Positions 8,586 through 16,544 of a stretch of DNA of 64,000 nt are shown here, in pieces. The translations under genes and the position numbers were made by a program. Positions within the stretch are counted from its first letter, which is position 1. Each line of letters opens with the position of its first letter. This stretch comes from SZUA-442 sp963792405 (GTDB taxonomy: Bacteria > Actinomycetota > Acidimicrobiia > Spongiisociales > UBA5794). The stretch is from the NCBI GenBank assembly GCA_963792405.1, contig CAWBVU010000006.1:744001-808000 (forward strand). The letters run 5' to 3'. A model generated the notes under the pieces. The model had not been told where the DNA came from and did no database searches. It was given only the letters and a program-made list of their open reading frames with translations.

Positions 8586-9122
8586 TCAGTTCAGCGAGGG
8601 GTCATCCGGGTACGTCAGGTGGAACGGGATGGTGCCAGGCGCTCGGGCCACGACGCGGTCCCATAGCAGTGCCACGTCCTCGGGGAAGATGTCGTCGGGT
8701 TCGACGGGCAGTGTCCACCACGAACCCGTCGCGATCTCCATGTCGAGCTGGCCATCGGACCAGCCGCTGTAGCCGGCGAACACGCGCAAGTCGGACAGAT
8801 CGCCCGGGAGCGCATCGACATCGAGGAGCCCGACGCCGTCCGCGGCCGGCGGGTGCAGGAACTCCGCCGTCGGAGATCGGCCGAGGAGGATCGCCGTGTC
8901 GGTCGACACCGGGCCCCCGAGGTAGACCGCTGCGGGTGGCGTGACGAGTCGGGCGAGCTCGGGAAGGTGCTCGTCCACGGGTATCACCGTCTCCGCATTG
9001 AGGATCACGCCGATCGCACCCGCCTCATCGTGCTCGAGCATCAACACGACCGACCGGGCGAACGGCGGCGCGGAGATCATGGGTGTCGCGACGAGCAGCA
9101 TCCCAGAGGTCGATGCGGTCAT
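8586..9122 (-). CDS. YqgE/AlgH family protein (UPF0301)
   Basis: 178-residue protein of the YqgE/AlgH family, whose biochemical role is unsettled. The opening 'LLVATPMI' and 'FARSVVLMLEHDEAGAIGVI' segment, the 'YLGGPV' turn near 68 and the 'FAGYSGWSDGQLD' segment near 114 are all hallmarks. Length matches the family. Its ATG overlaps the stop of the upstream PqqB-like gene by four bases (ATGA, 9119-9122), so the two are probably cotranslated. Confidence 0.9.
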   Translation of the reverse strand: MTASTSGMLLVATPMISAPPFARSVVLMLEHDEAGAIGVILNAETVIPVDEHLPELARLVTPPAAVYLGGPVSTDTAILLGRSPTAEFLHPPAADGVGLLDVDALPGDLSDLRVFAGYSGWSDGQLDMEIATGSWWTLPVEPDDIFPEDVALLWDRVVARAPGTIPFHLTYPDDPSLN

Positions 9123-9952
9123 CGGGCGCCGATCCCCTCGATCTCGAGGCCATCATGGGCGACGATGAAGCCTGCCGCGATCGCGCTCGCGGCGAGGGGG
9201 GAATCGGGATCTGCGAGCCCGTTCGAATGGTTGAGGTGGGTGAGCACGATGGCCGTCTCGTCGGTGAGGTGGCGAAAGCGCTCGATCGTGTCGGTGACCA
9301 GCGGATGGGGAATCGCGGACAGGTCGCGTCCGGGGAGTTCGGCGGGATCACCGAACGTCGCGTCGACGAACGCGATCGGATGCGCCGCGATCGTTTCCTC
9401 GGCCTCCGGCCATGCCGTCCACGAGTCGATGTCCGGGAGGTACAGCACCGAGGGGTGCCCATCGATGCCGATGGAGAAGGCGATCGTCGTGGTGAAGTCT
9501 GCGCGGTGGGGAACGGGGATCCCTTCGATGCTCATGGGTCCCAGCTGCACCGGCGCGTCGTCGATCGGCACCCCCTCGAGATTCCCGGCTGCAAGGAGTG
9601 TCGCCCATGGCTCGTTCCCTCCCAGGAAGGCCAGCACCGATGACGTGGCGATCAGGGGGATGCCGACGGTGTCGGCTGCCTCCTTCCCGAAATGGACGAG
9701 GCCTGCATAGTGCCCCATGTGGCCATGCGTGATGCCCACGGCGCCGATGGCAGGCGATGCGTCCCCCAGTGCCGTTCCCAGCGTCCCGTACTGGGCCCTG
9801 AGATCAGGCGAGGCATCGAGCAGGAGGATCGACCCGTCGGCGACGACCGCGACACTGGAGGCCGTCCTCGTCGGCCCCCTGCCCCGAGGTGCCCCGAACT
9901 GGGGGGCACCGCCGTCCTGGCCCGATCCGAGCACGATGAGCCGCACATCCAT
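9119..9952 (-). CDS. PqqB-like metallo-beta-lactamase-fold hydrolase
   Basis: 277-residue metallo-beta-lactamase-fold protein closest in layout to PqqB. It opens with 'LGSGQDGGAPQFG', has the metal-binding segment 'GITHGHMGHYAGL' near residue 74, and ends with a 'LTHLNHSNG' metal-ligand region near 250. No other pqq genes are in the window, so a role in pyrroloquinoline quinone synthesis is unlikely to follow from context. A phosphodiesterase-like or MBL hydrolase role is equally possible. The start at 9952 lies 42 bases from the divergent PEBP gene. The longer frame upstream runs through that gene and is rejected. Confidence 0.85.
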   Translation of the reverse strand: MDVRLIVLGSGQDGGAPQFGAPRGRGPTRTASSVAVVADGSILLLDASPDLRAQYGTLGTALGDASPAIGAVGITHGHMGHYAGLVHFGKEAADTVGIPLIATSSVLAFLGGNEPWATLLAAGNLEGVPIDDAPVQLGPMSIEGIPVPHRADFTTTIAFSIGIDGHPSVLYLPDIDSWTAWPEAEETIAAHPIAFVDATFGDPAELPGRDLSAIPHPLVTDTIERFRHLTDETAIVLTHLNHSNGLADPDSPLAASAIAAGFIVAHDGLEIEGIGAR

Positions 9953-9994
9953 GGGACTATTGTCGCAGGGACGCCATCGGAAGGGACTCGACCC

Positions 9995-10618
9995 ATGCAG
10001 CTCGTCAGCAGCACGATCGTCGACGGGGGCTCGACGCCGCAGGCCTGTGCGCTCGCGATCCACGCGGAGCCCGGCCCCGTGACCTTCGCAGGGAACCGGA
10101 ACCCCCACCTCGCGTGGAGTGACGTCCCCACGGGCACGAGGTCCTTCGTGGTCACCTGCATCGACCGTGACTGTCCCAGCGCGCCCGACGACGTGAACCA
10201 GACCGATCGGGAGGTGCCGAGCGACCTGCCCCGGGTGGACTTCACACACTGGCTTCTCGCCGACATCCCCGCCGATGTTGCTGAGATCCCTGAGGGTTCC
10301 CACAGCGACGGCGTGAAGGAGGGCGGAAAGGCCAGGGACGAGGCGCCGATGGGTGTCCATGGGGTGAACGACTACACAGCGTGGTTCGCCGGCGACGAGG
10401 ATCTCGGGGGAACCTGGCACGGCTACGACGGGCCTGCCCCCCCGTGGAACGACTCGATCCTGCATCGATACGAGTTCCGCCTGTACGCGCTCGATGTCGA
10501 GTCGCTCGGACTCGAACCCGGGTTCGGCCGCGAGGAGCTCAGGGAGGCGATGGACGGCCACATCCTCGACATCGCCTCCCTCACGATCACCCACGCCACC
10601 AACCCGAGGCTGCTGTAG
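9995..10618 (+). CDS. YbhB/YbcL (PEBP, Raf-kinase-inhibitor-like) family protein
   Basis: 207-residue phosphatidylethanolamine-binding-protein fold. 'NRNPHLAWSDVP', 'DRDCPS' and 'FTHWLLADIP' form the conserved anion-binding pocket, and 'YDGPAPP' plus 'HRYEFRLYALD' follow as in bacterial YbhB. There is no signal peptide, so it is cytosolic. Its function in bacteria is poorly known. GGAAGGGA about ten bases upstream supports the ATG at 9995, and a TATTGT -10-like box lies further upstream. Adenosine deaminase follows after 7 bases and is probably in the same transcript. Confidence 0.9.
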   Translation: MQLVSSTIVDGGSTPQACALAIHAEPGPVTFAGNRNPHLAWSDVPTGTRSFVVTCIDRDCPSAPDDVNQTDREVPSDLPRVDFTHWLLADIPADVAEIPEGSHSDGVKEGGKARDEAPMGVHGVNDYTAWFAGDEDLGGTWHGYDGPAPPWNDSILHRYEFRLYALDVESLGLEPGFGREELREAMDGHILDIASLTITHATNPRLL

Positions 10619-10625
10619 ATCCCGC

Positions 10626-11666
10626 GTGGACGTACGCGCTCTGCCCAAGGCCGCCCTCCACGACCATCTCGATGGCGGTCTCCGCGTCGGGACGGTGCTC
10701 GAGCTCGCCGACCGGGTGGGCCATCGGCTCCCCACGTCGGACGAGGCCGAGCTCACGGCGTGGTTCGACCAGGGGACCTCGGGTTCGCTCGAGCGATACC
10801 TCGATGCCTTCACCCACACCGTGGCCGTCATGCAGACCGCGGAGGCCGTCGCCAGGGTCGCCTACGAGTCGATCATCGATCTTGCCATCGACAACGTGGT
10901 CTACGCGGAGGTCCGGTTCGACCCCGGTCTGTGCACCCGCGGTGGTCTGAGTCGACACGATGCGATCGAGGCGGCCCTCCATGGCATGGCGACGGCGTCC
11001 GGGGAGGTGCCGATCACGTGTGGGCTGATCGTGACCGCCCTCAGGCACCTCGATGACTCGACGCTGGCCGCCGAGGCGGCCCTGCGCTTCCGGGCGGACG
11101 GCGTGGTCGGATTCGACCTCGCGGGTCCCGAGCGGGGCAACCCGCCGGATCGGCACGTCGCCGCGCTCCGGATGGCTCGCAAGGCGGGCCTCGGCATCAC
11201 GGTGCACGCAGGCGAGGGAGACGGTCCCCATTCCATGTGGCGAGCCCTTGCGCTGTGCGGGGCCCAGCGCATCGGCCACGGGGCGAGGATCGTGGAGGAC
11301 ACGGACTTCGACGGGGCGACCATCGGCGAGGTGGGAGCCTTCGCGTCATCGGTGCGTGACCTTCGCGTGCCGCTGGAGATCTCCGTCACCTCGAACCTGG
11401 GCACCGGGATGTTCGAGGATGCGGCGGTGCATCCCCTCGGGGCGCTGCATCGGGCGGGCTTCAACGTGTCGATCAACACCGACAACCGTTTGATGTCCTC
11501 GACCGGCATGTCGGACGAGTATCAGCTCGCCGTCGACACGTTCGGCTTCACGACGCGGGACCTCGGGGAGATCACGATCAGGGCGATCGAAGCGGGTTTC
11601 GGGGACTGGACGGTGCGCCGAAGGCTCATCGAGGACGTGGTCGCGCCAGCGTACGCAGGTGGCTAG
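10626..11666 (+). CDS. add: Adenosine deaminase
   Basis: 346-residue purine-salvage enzyme that converts adenosine to inosine. The metal-binding 'HDHLDGGLR' is at residues 12-20, the catalytic 'VHAGEGDG' near 195, the substrate-binding 'RIGHGARI' near 219, and the last zinc ligand Asp in 'INTDNRLMSST' near 285. An 'NTDN' rather than 'NTDD' is usual in actinobacterial forms, as far as I recall. The GTG start at 10626 is chosen by position just after the PEBP stop and by the conserved N-terminus 'LPKAALHDH'. The ribosome site is weak. The stop shares a CTAG with the convergent hydrolase gene. Confidence 0.93.
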   Translation: MDVRALPKAALHDHLDGGLRVGTVLELADRVGHRLPTSDEAELTAWFDQGTSGSLERYLDAFTHTVAVMQTAEAVARVAYESIIDLAIDNVVYAEVRFDPGLCTRGGLSRHDAIEAALHGMATASGEVPITCGLIVTALRHLDDSTLAAEAALRFRADGVVGFDLAGPERGNPPDRHVAALRMARKAGLGITVHAGEGDGPHSMWRALALCGAQRIGHGARIVEDTDFDGATIGEVGAFASSVRDLRVPLEISVTSNLGTGMFEDAAVHPLGALHRAGFNVSINTDNRLMSSTGMSDEYQLAVDTFGFTTRDLGEITIRAIEAGFGDWTVRRRLIEDVVAPAYAGG

Positions 11667-12487
11667 AAGAGCTTCGCCTCGATCCAGTCACGCACATCGC
11701 CGAGGACGTCGTCGGCCTCGGATTCGTTGTGCATCTCATGGCGCAGCCCCGGATACACCTTGCGCTGGACGGAGTCGGATCGAGCCAGCCCCGCTGACGC
11801 CGCAGGTTCGACCAGGGCGTCCTCTCCCCCATGGATGACGAGGGTGGGGACCATGATCCGGTCGTAGTGCGACGACAGCCGCGACTGCTCCGCAAATGTC
11901 TCCTTGCCGAACCGGGTCGTCACCTTGGTCTCGACGAGGGGGTCTGAGAAGTAGGCCTCACCGACCGCCGGATCCTTCGACAGCTGCTCACCCGTGATCT
12001 TGCTCTCGATGCGCGTCGTGGGGGCGAGCCTCCCGAGCACCGATGCGGCGACCTTGAGGACCGAGTCGATGCTGCGCGTCGCCACCATCGCAGGCGCCGA
12101 CAGCACGGCGAGGTTCGGGACGGGCTCGAACCCATCGATGAGGTAGCCCGCACACTGGAGCCCGCCGAGGGAGTGGCCGTAGAGCACCCAGGGCCTCCCC
12201 GTCGATGCCGCCGTGGCCTTCGCCATCTCGGCGATGTCTCGATGGAACTCCTCGTAGGCCTCGAGGTGCGTGCGTTCACCGCCGCTCGCACCGTGGCCGC
12301 GTATGTCGTAGCTGTAGACGTTCGCACCGTGGGCGTTGAAATACTCGGCAGGCCCGTGCCATCGGCCGGAATGCTCGCCGAGGCCGTGCACGAGCAGGAT
12401 GTCGTACCGCGGCGAGTCGATCGTCCACGACCTCGTGTGGAGCTCGACGCCGTCGTGGGTCGTCAGCGATCCGACGGTGGTGGTCAT
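11663..12487 (-). CDS. Alpha/beta hydrolase, monoacylglycerol-lipase type
   Basis: 274-residue serine hydrolase. The oxyanion segment 'HGLGEHSGRW' is near residue 34, the nucleophile elbow 'GHSLGG' near 105, the acid in 'HGGEDALV' near 220, and the catalytic His in 'GLRHEMHNE' near 250. The 'HGLGEHSGRY'-type opening is characteristic of monoacylglycerol lipases and lysophospholipases. There is no signal peptide. The ATG overlaps the polyphosphate glucokinase stop as ATGA, suggesting one operon. The stop codon TAG is part of a CTAG shared with adenosine deaminase on the other strand. Confidence 0.9.
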   Translation of the reverse strand: MTTTVGSLTTHDGVELHTRSWTIDSPRYDILLVHGLGEHSGRWHGPAEYFNAHGANVYSYDIRGHGASGGERTHLEAYEEFHRDIAEMAKATAASTGRPWVLYGHSLGGLQCAGYLIDGFEPVPNLAVLSAPAMVATRSIDSVLKVAASVLGRLAPTTRIESKITGEQLSKDPAVGEAYFSDPLVETKVTTRFGKETFAEQSRLSSHYDRIMVPTLVIHGGEDALVEPAASAGLARSDSVQRKVYPGLRHEMHNESEADDVLGDVRDWIEAKLF

Positions 12488-13227
12488 ACGTGGGTCCCTT
12501 CTGCAGCGGCCATGGCTGCACCGACGATGCCGGCGTTGTTGCGGAGTGTCGCGGGGACGATCTCGGCTCTCGTCTCGAGGTGGGGTGCGATCTCGTCGAA
12601 TCGTTTCGAGATGCCACCGCCGAACACGATGGTCTTCGGCGACAGGATGCGCTCGAGGTACGCGAGGAGCTCGTTCACGCGGTCTGCCCACCACTCGATG
12701 TCCATGTTGTCGCGTTTGACGAGCCGAGCTGCGGCGTAGTGCTCTGCCTCCATGCCCTTGAACTCGAGATGGCCCAACTCGGAGTTCGGGACGAGCACGC
12801 CGTCGTTGATGATGGCCGACCCGATTCCTGTGCCGAAGGTGAGGACCAGGCACATGCCGGAGCGGCCACGCGCAGCGCCGTAGGTGACCTCCGCCAGACC
12901 GGCCGCATCGGCGTCGTTGAGGACGGAGACCGGCATGCCGAGCTCCTCGCGGATCTCGCGGTCCGCATCGAATCCGACCCAGCGCTTGTCCATGTTCGCG
13001 GCAGTGAGCACGGTCCCGTCGATGACCACGCCGGGGAAGGTGACACCGACCGGGCCCTCCCATCCGTGGAACGACACCACCTGCCGAAGGACGTGGACGA
13101 CCGAGCCCGGTGAGGAGTCCTCCGGGGTGTCGATCCGGTGACGCTGACCGATGAGCTCGCCGGTCGACAGATCGACGGGTGCACCCTTGATGCCCGAGCC
13201 GCCGATATCGATGCCCATCGATTCCAC
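12484..13227 (-). CDS. ppgK: Polyphosphate glucokinase
   Basis: 247-residue ROK-like glucokinase that uses polyphosphate (and usually ATP) to make glucose-6-phosphate, a typical actinobacterial enzyme. The phosphate-binding motif 'GIDIGGSGIKG' is at residues 5-15, 'LNDADAAGLAE' with the catalytic Asp near 103, and 'TFGTGIGSA' near 130. 'NSELGHLEFKG' follows the metal/substrate region. The start is set at GTG 13227 because GAGAGGTGG lies six bases upstream. It is four residues longer than the ATG at 13215. Confidence 0.93.
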   Translation of the reverse strand: MESMGIDIGGSGIKGAPVDLSTGELIGQRHRIDTPEDSSPGSVVHVLRQVVSFHGWEGPVGVTFPGVVIDGTVLTAANMDKRWVGFDADREIREELGMPVSVLNDADAAGLAEVTYGAARGRSGMCLVLTFGTGIGSAIINDGVLVPNSELGHLEFKGMEAEHYAAARLVKRDNMDIEWWADRVNELLAYLERILSPKTIVFGGGISKRFDEIAPHLETRAEIVPATLRNNAGIVGAAMAAAEGTHV

Positions 13228-13320
13228 GTCAACCACCTCTCGTGACTGTGACCGCGACGTCCCCAGCATATTGCGACCGGAGGGACCACGCCCTTCGGTG
13301 ATGGCACGTCGGCGTGGCGC

Positions 13321-14367
13321 TCATCGTTCGATGAAGGGCAGCTCGACACGCTGCGCAGGGATCTCCTTGCCCCTGATCTCGACCGTGATCGTGTCCGAGG
13401 GCGTGGGCGGCGGTGTGACGTAGGCCAGTCCGATCCCCTTCCCAAGGGTCGGGGAGAAGTTGCCCGAGGTGACCGTCCCCGTGCCGGACGACGTCCGCAC
13501 CGGATAGCCATGGCGGGGGATCGCACGTCCCTCGATCGTGAAGGCGATCAGCGCCTTGGCCTGCCGATCGGCCGACGCCGCGAGCGCCTCCCTGCCCTCG
13601 AAGTCGTGGTCCCATGCCACCACCCATCCCAGGCCCGCCTCCAGCGGGGTTGTGTCCTGATCGAGGTCCTGGCCCCACAACGGATACCCCATCTCGAGGC
13701 GGAGCGTGTCGCGGGCGCCGAGGCCGCACGGTTCCGCTCCGGCCTCCACGAGCTCATCCCACACGCCGGCTGCGGCTGCGGCGGGAACGCACACCTCGCC
13801 ACCGCGCTCACCCGTGTAGCCGGTGCCTGCGAGAGCGATCGCTGTGCCCTCGTGGACGGTCGACGCCACCCTGAACCGCCCGGGTGCAATGCCGAAGACC
13901 GTTTCGAGGATGTCGGGGGCGGTGGGGCCCTGCACGGCGAACAGGGCCGTCGTCTCGCGCACATCGGTGATGGTCACGCCGCCGGGGGCGGCGGACCGGA
14001 ACCGCTCGACGATCTCGTCCGAGTTCGTCCCGTTCGGCATCACCCACAGACGCTCGTCGTCGAGGAACCAGACGATGATGTCATCCTCGATCCCTCCATG
14101 GGCGTTGAGCGCCATCGTGTACTGCGCCCTGCCCGGGCCGACACGTGCGATGTCGTTGCACAGTTGCCCGCGCACGAGGTCCACTGCTCCGGGTCCCTCG
14201 ACCTGGAAGCGGCCGAGATGGGACACGTCGAAGATGCCGGCAGCGGAACGGACGGCGCCGTGCTCATCGAGGACGCCGCGGTACTGGACGGGCATGGTCC
14301 AGCCGCCGAAGTCGGTGAACCGCGCGCCTGCCTCGTCGTGGGTGGCATGGATCGGCGATGACGGCAT
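13321..14367 (-). CDS. gcvT: Aminomethyltransferase, glycine cleavage T protein
   Basis: 348-residue T protein of the glycine cleavage system, which moves the aminomethyl carbon from lipoyl-H protein to tetrahydrofolate. 'FDVSHLGRF' near residue 48, the folate-contacting Asp in 'LCNDIARV' near 72, and 'GTGYTGERGGEVCVP' near 185 are present, and the length is close to the usual 360. GAGGGGG precedes the ATG at 14367. The gcvH partner is 5.5 kb away at 19909, on the same strand. No gcvP is in the window. Confidence 0.93.
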   Translation of the reverse strand: MPSSPIHATHDEAGARFTDFGGWTMPVQYRGVLDEHGAVRSAAGIFDVSHLGRFQVEGPGAVDLVRGQLCNDIARVGPGRAQYTMALNAHGGIEDDIIVWFLDDERLWVMPNGTNSDEIVERFRSAAPGGVTITDVRETTALFAVQGPTAPDILETVFGIAPGRFRVASTVHEGTAIALAGTGYTGERGGEVCVPAAAAAGVWDELVEAGAEPCGLGARDTLRLEMGYPLWGQDLDQDTTPLEAGLGWVVAWDHDFEGREALAASADRQAKALIAFTIEGRAIPRHGYPVRTSSGTGTVTSGNFSPTLGKGIGLAYVTPPPTPSDTITVEIRGKEIPAQRVELPFIER

Positions 14368-14485
14368 GGACCCCCTCGGTGGCGACACCGTGGATGCTAG
14401 TGAGGCGCCCTCTGCTCGGTCGGACCCGGTGGTGGCCGCCACCATGGGACCCGCTCCCGTGTGGCGTGTGCGCGACGGGGGTGGG

Positions 14486-14929
14486 TCAGCCGACGTCGGC
14501 GTCGAGACCGAGGTCGGTCACCTCCGGTGGCCCGGGGATCCGTGTCGGCGCAGGCGCATCGAAGGAGGAGTCGGGCTCCTCCAGGCCATACTTGACCAGC
14601 AGGTGGAGGTAGTCGCGCTGGTAGAAGACCTTGCAGGTGATGTCGGGGTACAGCTCGCGCAGACGCTTCACCTTCCGGTTCTTCTTCGTGACGAGCTTCT
14701 GGCTCATCGTGGTGATCTCGATGAAGACGTCATCGTCGGGCAGGTAGAAGTCGGGGCGGAAGTACTTCGACGGTTCCCCGTCGCTCCCCCACTCGATGGC
14801 GAACGCCCTCGGCTCGTACTCCCAGTCGATGCCGTAGAAGTCGAGCAGGCGTGCGAACTCGCGTTCGCTGTTGTGCGCGAATTCGGTGGTCTCGGCTGGT
14901 GCCGGCCCGAAGAGGTCGTCGTGGCTCAG
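14486..14929 (-). CDS. Small PD-(D/E)XK-nuclease-like protein, CTG start
   Basis: 147-residue protein with no usable ATG, GTG or TTG until 14707, which would delete more than half of a coherent domain. The frame reads 'EREFARLLDFYGIDWEYEP', then 'RPDFYLPDDDVFIEITT', then 'KLVTKKNRKVKRLREL' and 'VFYQRDYLHLLVKYG'. The PDF...IEIT pair looks like the core of a PD-(D/E)XK nuclease fold, with Thr where the Lys is usual. I recall this domain mainly as an extension of hypoxanthine phosphoribosyltransferase in other Gram-positives, but here it is free and hpt is separate at 17051. The CTG at 14929 overlaps the merR stop as CTGA. GGAAG lies ten bases upstream. Confidence 0.72.
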   Translation of the reverse strand: MSHDDLFGPAPAETTEFAHNSEREFARLLDFYGIDWEYEPRAFAIEWGSDGEPSKYFRPDFYLPDDDVFIEITTMSQKLVTKKNRKVKRLRELYPDITCKVFYQRDYLHLLVKYGLEEPDSSFDAPAPTRIPGPPEVTDLGLDADVG

Positions 14930-15420
14930 ATGCCGGTCGCTTCCATCGGGCTGCGCTCGTCCGAAGCGGTCTCCGATTGCTCGGGGAAGAGGCGATGGAT
15001 CTCGCCACGGACCTCGTCGTGGACGGGGCGCACGGCGATGCCGAACACGCCCTGGCCCTTGCGGAGCAGGTCGACGACCTCCTCTGGTGAGGTCGCGGCG
15101 TAGATCGAGGTGCCATCGCTCAGCAAGGTGATGTCCTGCTCACGCCAATCCGGGCCGACCTCCTCCTCGAGCTGATCGAAGGCCTGTCGGATCTTGTGGA
15201 GGCTGGTCCCCGCATCCTTGAGGCGCTTGATGACGCGGAGGGTCACGATGTCCTGGAAGCTGTAGAGGCGTTGCGTCCCCGAGCCGGACGCCTCGCGGAT
15301 CGACGGGCCGAGGAGGCCGGTACGGTCCCAGTAGTCGAGCTGTCGATAGGTGACGCCGACCACGGCGCAGACCTGCGGCGAGCGGAAGCCGAATACCGTG
15401 TCGATGTGCGTGTCCGTCAT
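14926..15420 (-). CDS. MerR-family transcriptional regulator (Rv1830-like)
   Basis: 164-residue MerR-type regulator with an N-terminal winged helix (about residues 13-85: 'CAVVGVTYRQLDYWDRTGLLGPS' region, then 'YSFQDIVTLRVIKRL') and a short C-terminal part without cysteine clusters. It corresponds by position to the second MerR gene of the mycobacterial garA locus. A consensus promoter (TTGACA, 17 bases, TAAGTT) lies upstream, and GAGGAG precedes the ATG. A direct repeat of GAACT, spaced 14 bases, covers the -10 region and could be a binding site. The next gene starts within its stop codon. Confidence 0.9.
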   Translation of the reverse strand: MTDTHIDTVFGFRSPQVCAVVGVTYRQLDYWDRTGLLGPSIREASGSGTQRLYSFQDIVTLRVIKRLKDAGTSLHKIRQAFDQLEEEVGPDWREQDITLLSDGTSIYAATSPEEVVDLLRKGQGVFGIAVRPVHDEVRGEIHRLFPEQSETASDERSPMEATGI

Positions 15421-15486
15421 GTGCCCGTCTCTCCTCGCCCAGTGGTCATGTGTTCGTCGGTTCCGCCCGCTGAACTACAACCTTGG

Positions 15487-15515
15487 AACTTACGACATCG
15501 ACGCGCGCATGTCAA
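15487..15515 (-). promoter_or_regulatory. Consensus sigma-70-type promoter of the merR gene
   Basis: On the minus strand TTGACA (15510-15515) is followed by exactly 17 bases and TAAGTT (15487-15492). This is the best -35/-10 pair I found in the window. The transcript would have a leader of about 60 bases before the merR ATG. Confidence 0.75.
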
Positions 15516-15539
15516 TGTTTCGCGCTCTGGGTGAGAGGC

Positions 15540-16544
15540 TCAGCCCTCGATCAGGACGCGCAGGCGGTCGAGCTGGTTCTCGGACCCGATGCCGAACACC
15601 GCGTCCCCCTCCCTGAAGGGCTGCAACGGATCCGGGTTCGCCCTGAGGGGTTCTCCCTCGGCGGCGATGCCGATGACCATGGCCCCCGAGTCCTTCCTGA
15701 GGTCGAGCTGGCTCAGGGACCGGCCGACGACCGGTGAGTCCGGCGCGACGATGAAGCGCTCGATGCGGAACTCGTAGGCACTGTCCCTGACGACGGTCTC
15801 GATGAACTCAGCGAGTCCCGGCTGTGTGGCGAGGGCCGCCATGCGGAGGCCGCCGACGAGCTCGGGCGTCACGACCGCGTCGGCGCCTGCGAGCGAGAGC
15901 TTCTTCTCGGTCTGGTGGTCGATGGCTCGTGCCGTGACGGGGATGTCGGGCCGCAGGGCCTTGCACGACAAGGTGATCACCAGGTTGTCCGACGACGATG
16001 CCACCGAGGCGATGACGGATCGTGCCCGTTCGAGGCCGGCCTCGATGAGGACCTCATCCCTCGTCGCATCGCCCTCGACGACCGGGACCCCATCCTCGAT
16101 CGCGCGCTCGACCGCTGCGGGATCGGCCTCCACCACGACGACCGGAACGCGGTTGCGCAGCAGGGTGTCGCACGCGGTCGACCCGACGCGTCCGTAGCCA
16201 CAGATGATCACGTGGTGCGACAGGTTGTGGATCTGCTTGGTCATCTTCCTCCGCTTTCGAAGATCCGAGCCCATCAACGTCTCGAAACCGTACTCCACGA
16301 ACGCCGTCAGCGTGTAGATCGCCGCTCCCATCCCCGCGAGGAGCACGAAGACGAGCCAGAACTTCGCGGGGCCCGTGAGGGGCTCGGCGAGAAACGCGAA
16401 GCCGAGCGTCGTGATCGTCACGATCGTCAGGTAGAGCGCGTCGCCCAGGGTCATGTCCGTGAGGAGGACGAACCCGGTGGTTCCGATCACGATCACGCCG
16501 ATCAGCGCGATGACGCCCGCCTTGAGGTTTGCGGGGAGGTTCAC
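15540..16544 (-). CDS. Potassium channel protein with TrkA-N and TrkA-C domains
   Basis: 334-residue two-helix channel subunit fused to a cytosolic RCK domain. Membrane helices are about residues 8-28 and 62-83, with the pore loop between them. The NAD-binding TrkA-N domain starts at 'HHVIICGYGRVGS' (110-122), and a TrkA-C domain fills about 250-334. The selectivity filter is unusual: residues 45-54 read 'TTLGFAFLAE', with Ala where the second Gly of TxGYG/TxGFG is expected. The GTG start overlaps the DUF151 gene stop as GTGA. Ion specificity is therefore uncertain. Confidence 0.88.
   Translation of the reverse strand: MNLPANLKAGVIALIGVIVIGTTGFVLLTDMTLGDALYLTIVTITTLGFAFLAEPLTGPAKFWLVFVLLAGMGAAIYTLTAFVEYGFETLMGSDLRKRRKMTKQIHNLSHHVIICGYGRVGSTACDTLLRNRVPVVVVEADPAAVERAIEDGVPVVEGDATRDEVLIEAGLERARSVIASVASSSDNLVITLSCKALRPDIPVTARAIDHQTEKKLSLAGADAVVTPELVGGLRMAALATQPGLAEFIETVVRDSAYEFRIERFIVAPDSPVVGRSLSQLDLRKDSGAMVIGIAAEGEPLRANPDPLQPFREGDAVFGIGSENQLDRLRVLIEG

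Noticed and set aside
9119..9952. Pyrroloquinoline quinone biosynthesis locus
   Set aside because: Only a PqqB-like fold is present; pqqA, pqqC, pqqD and pqqE are absent from the surroundings.
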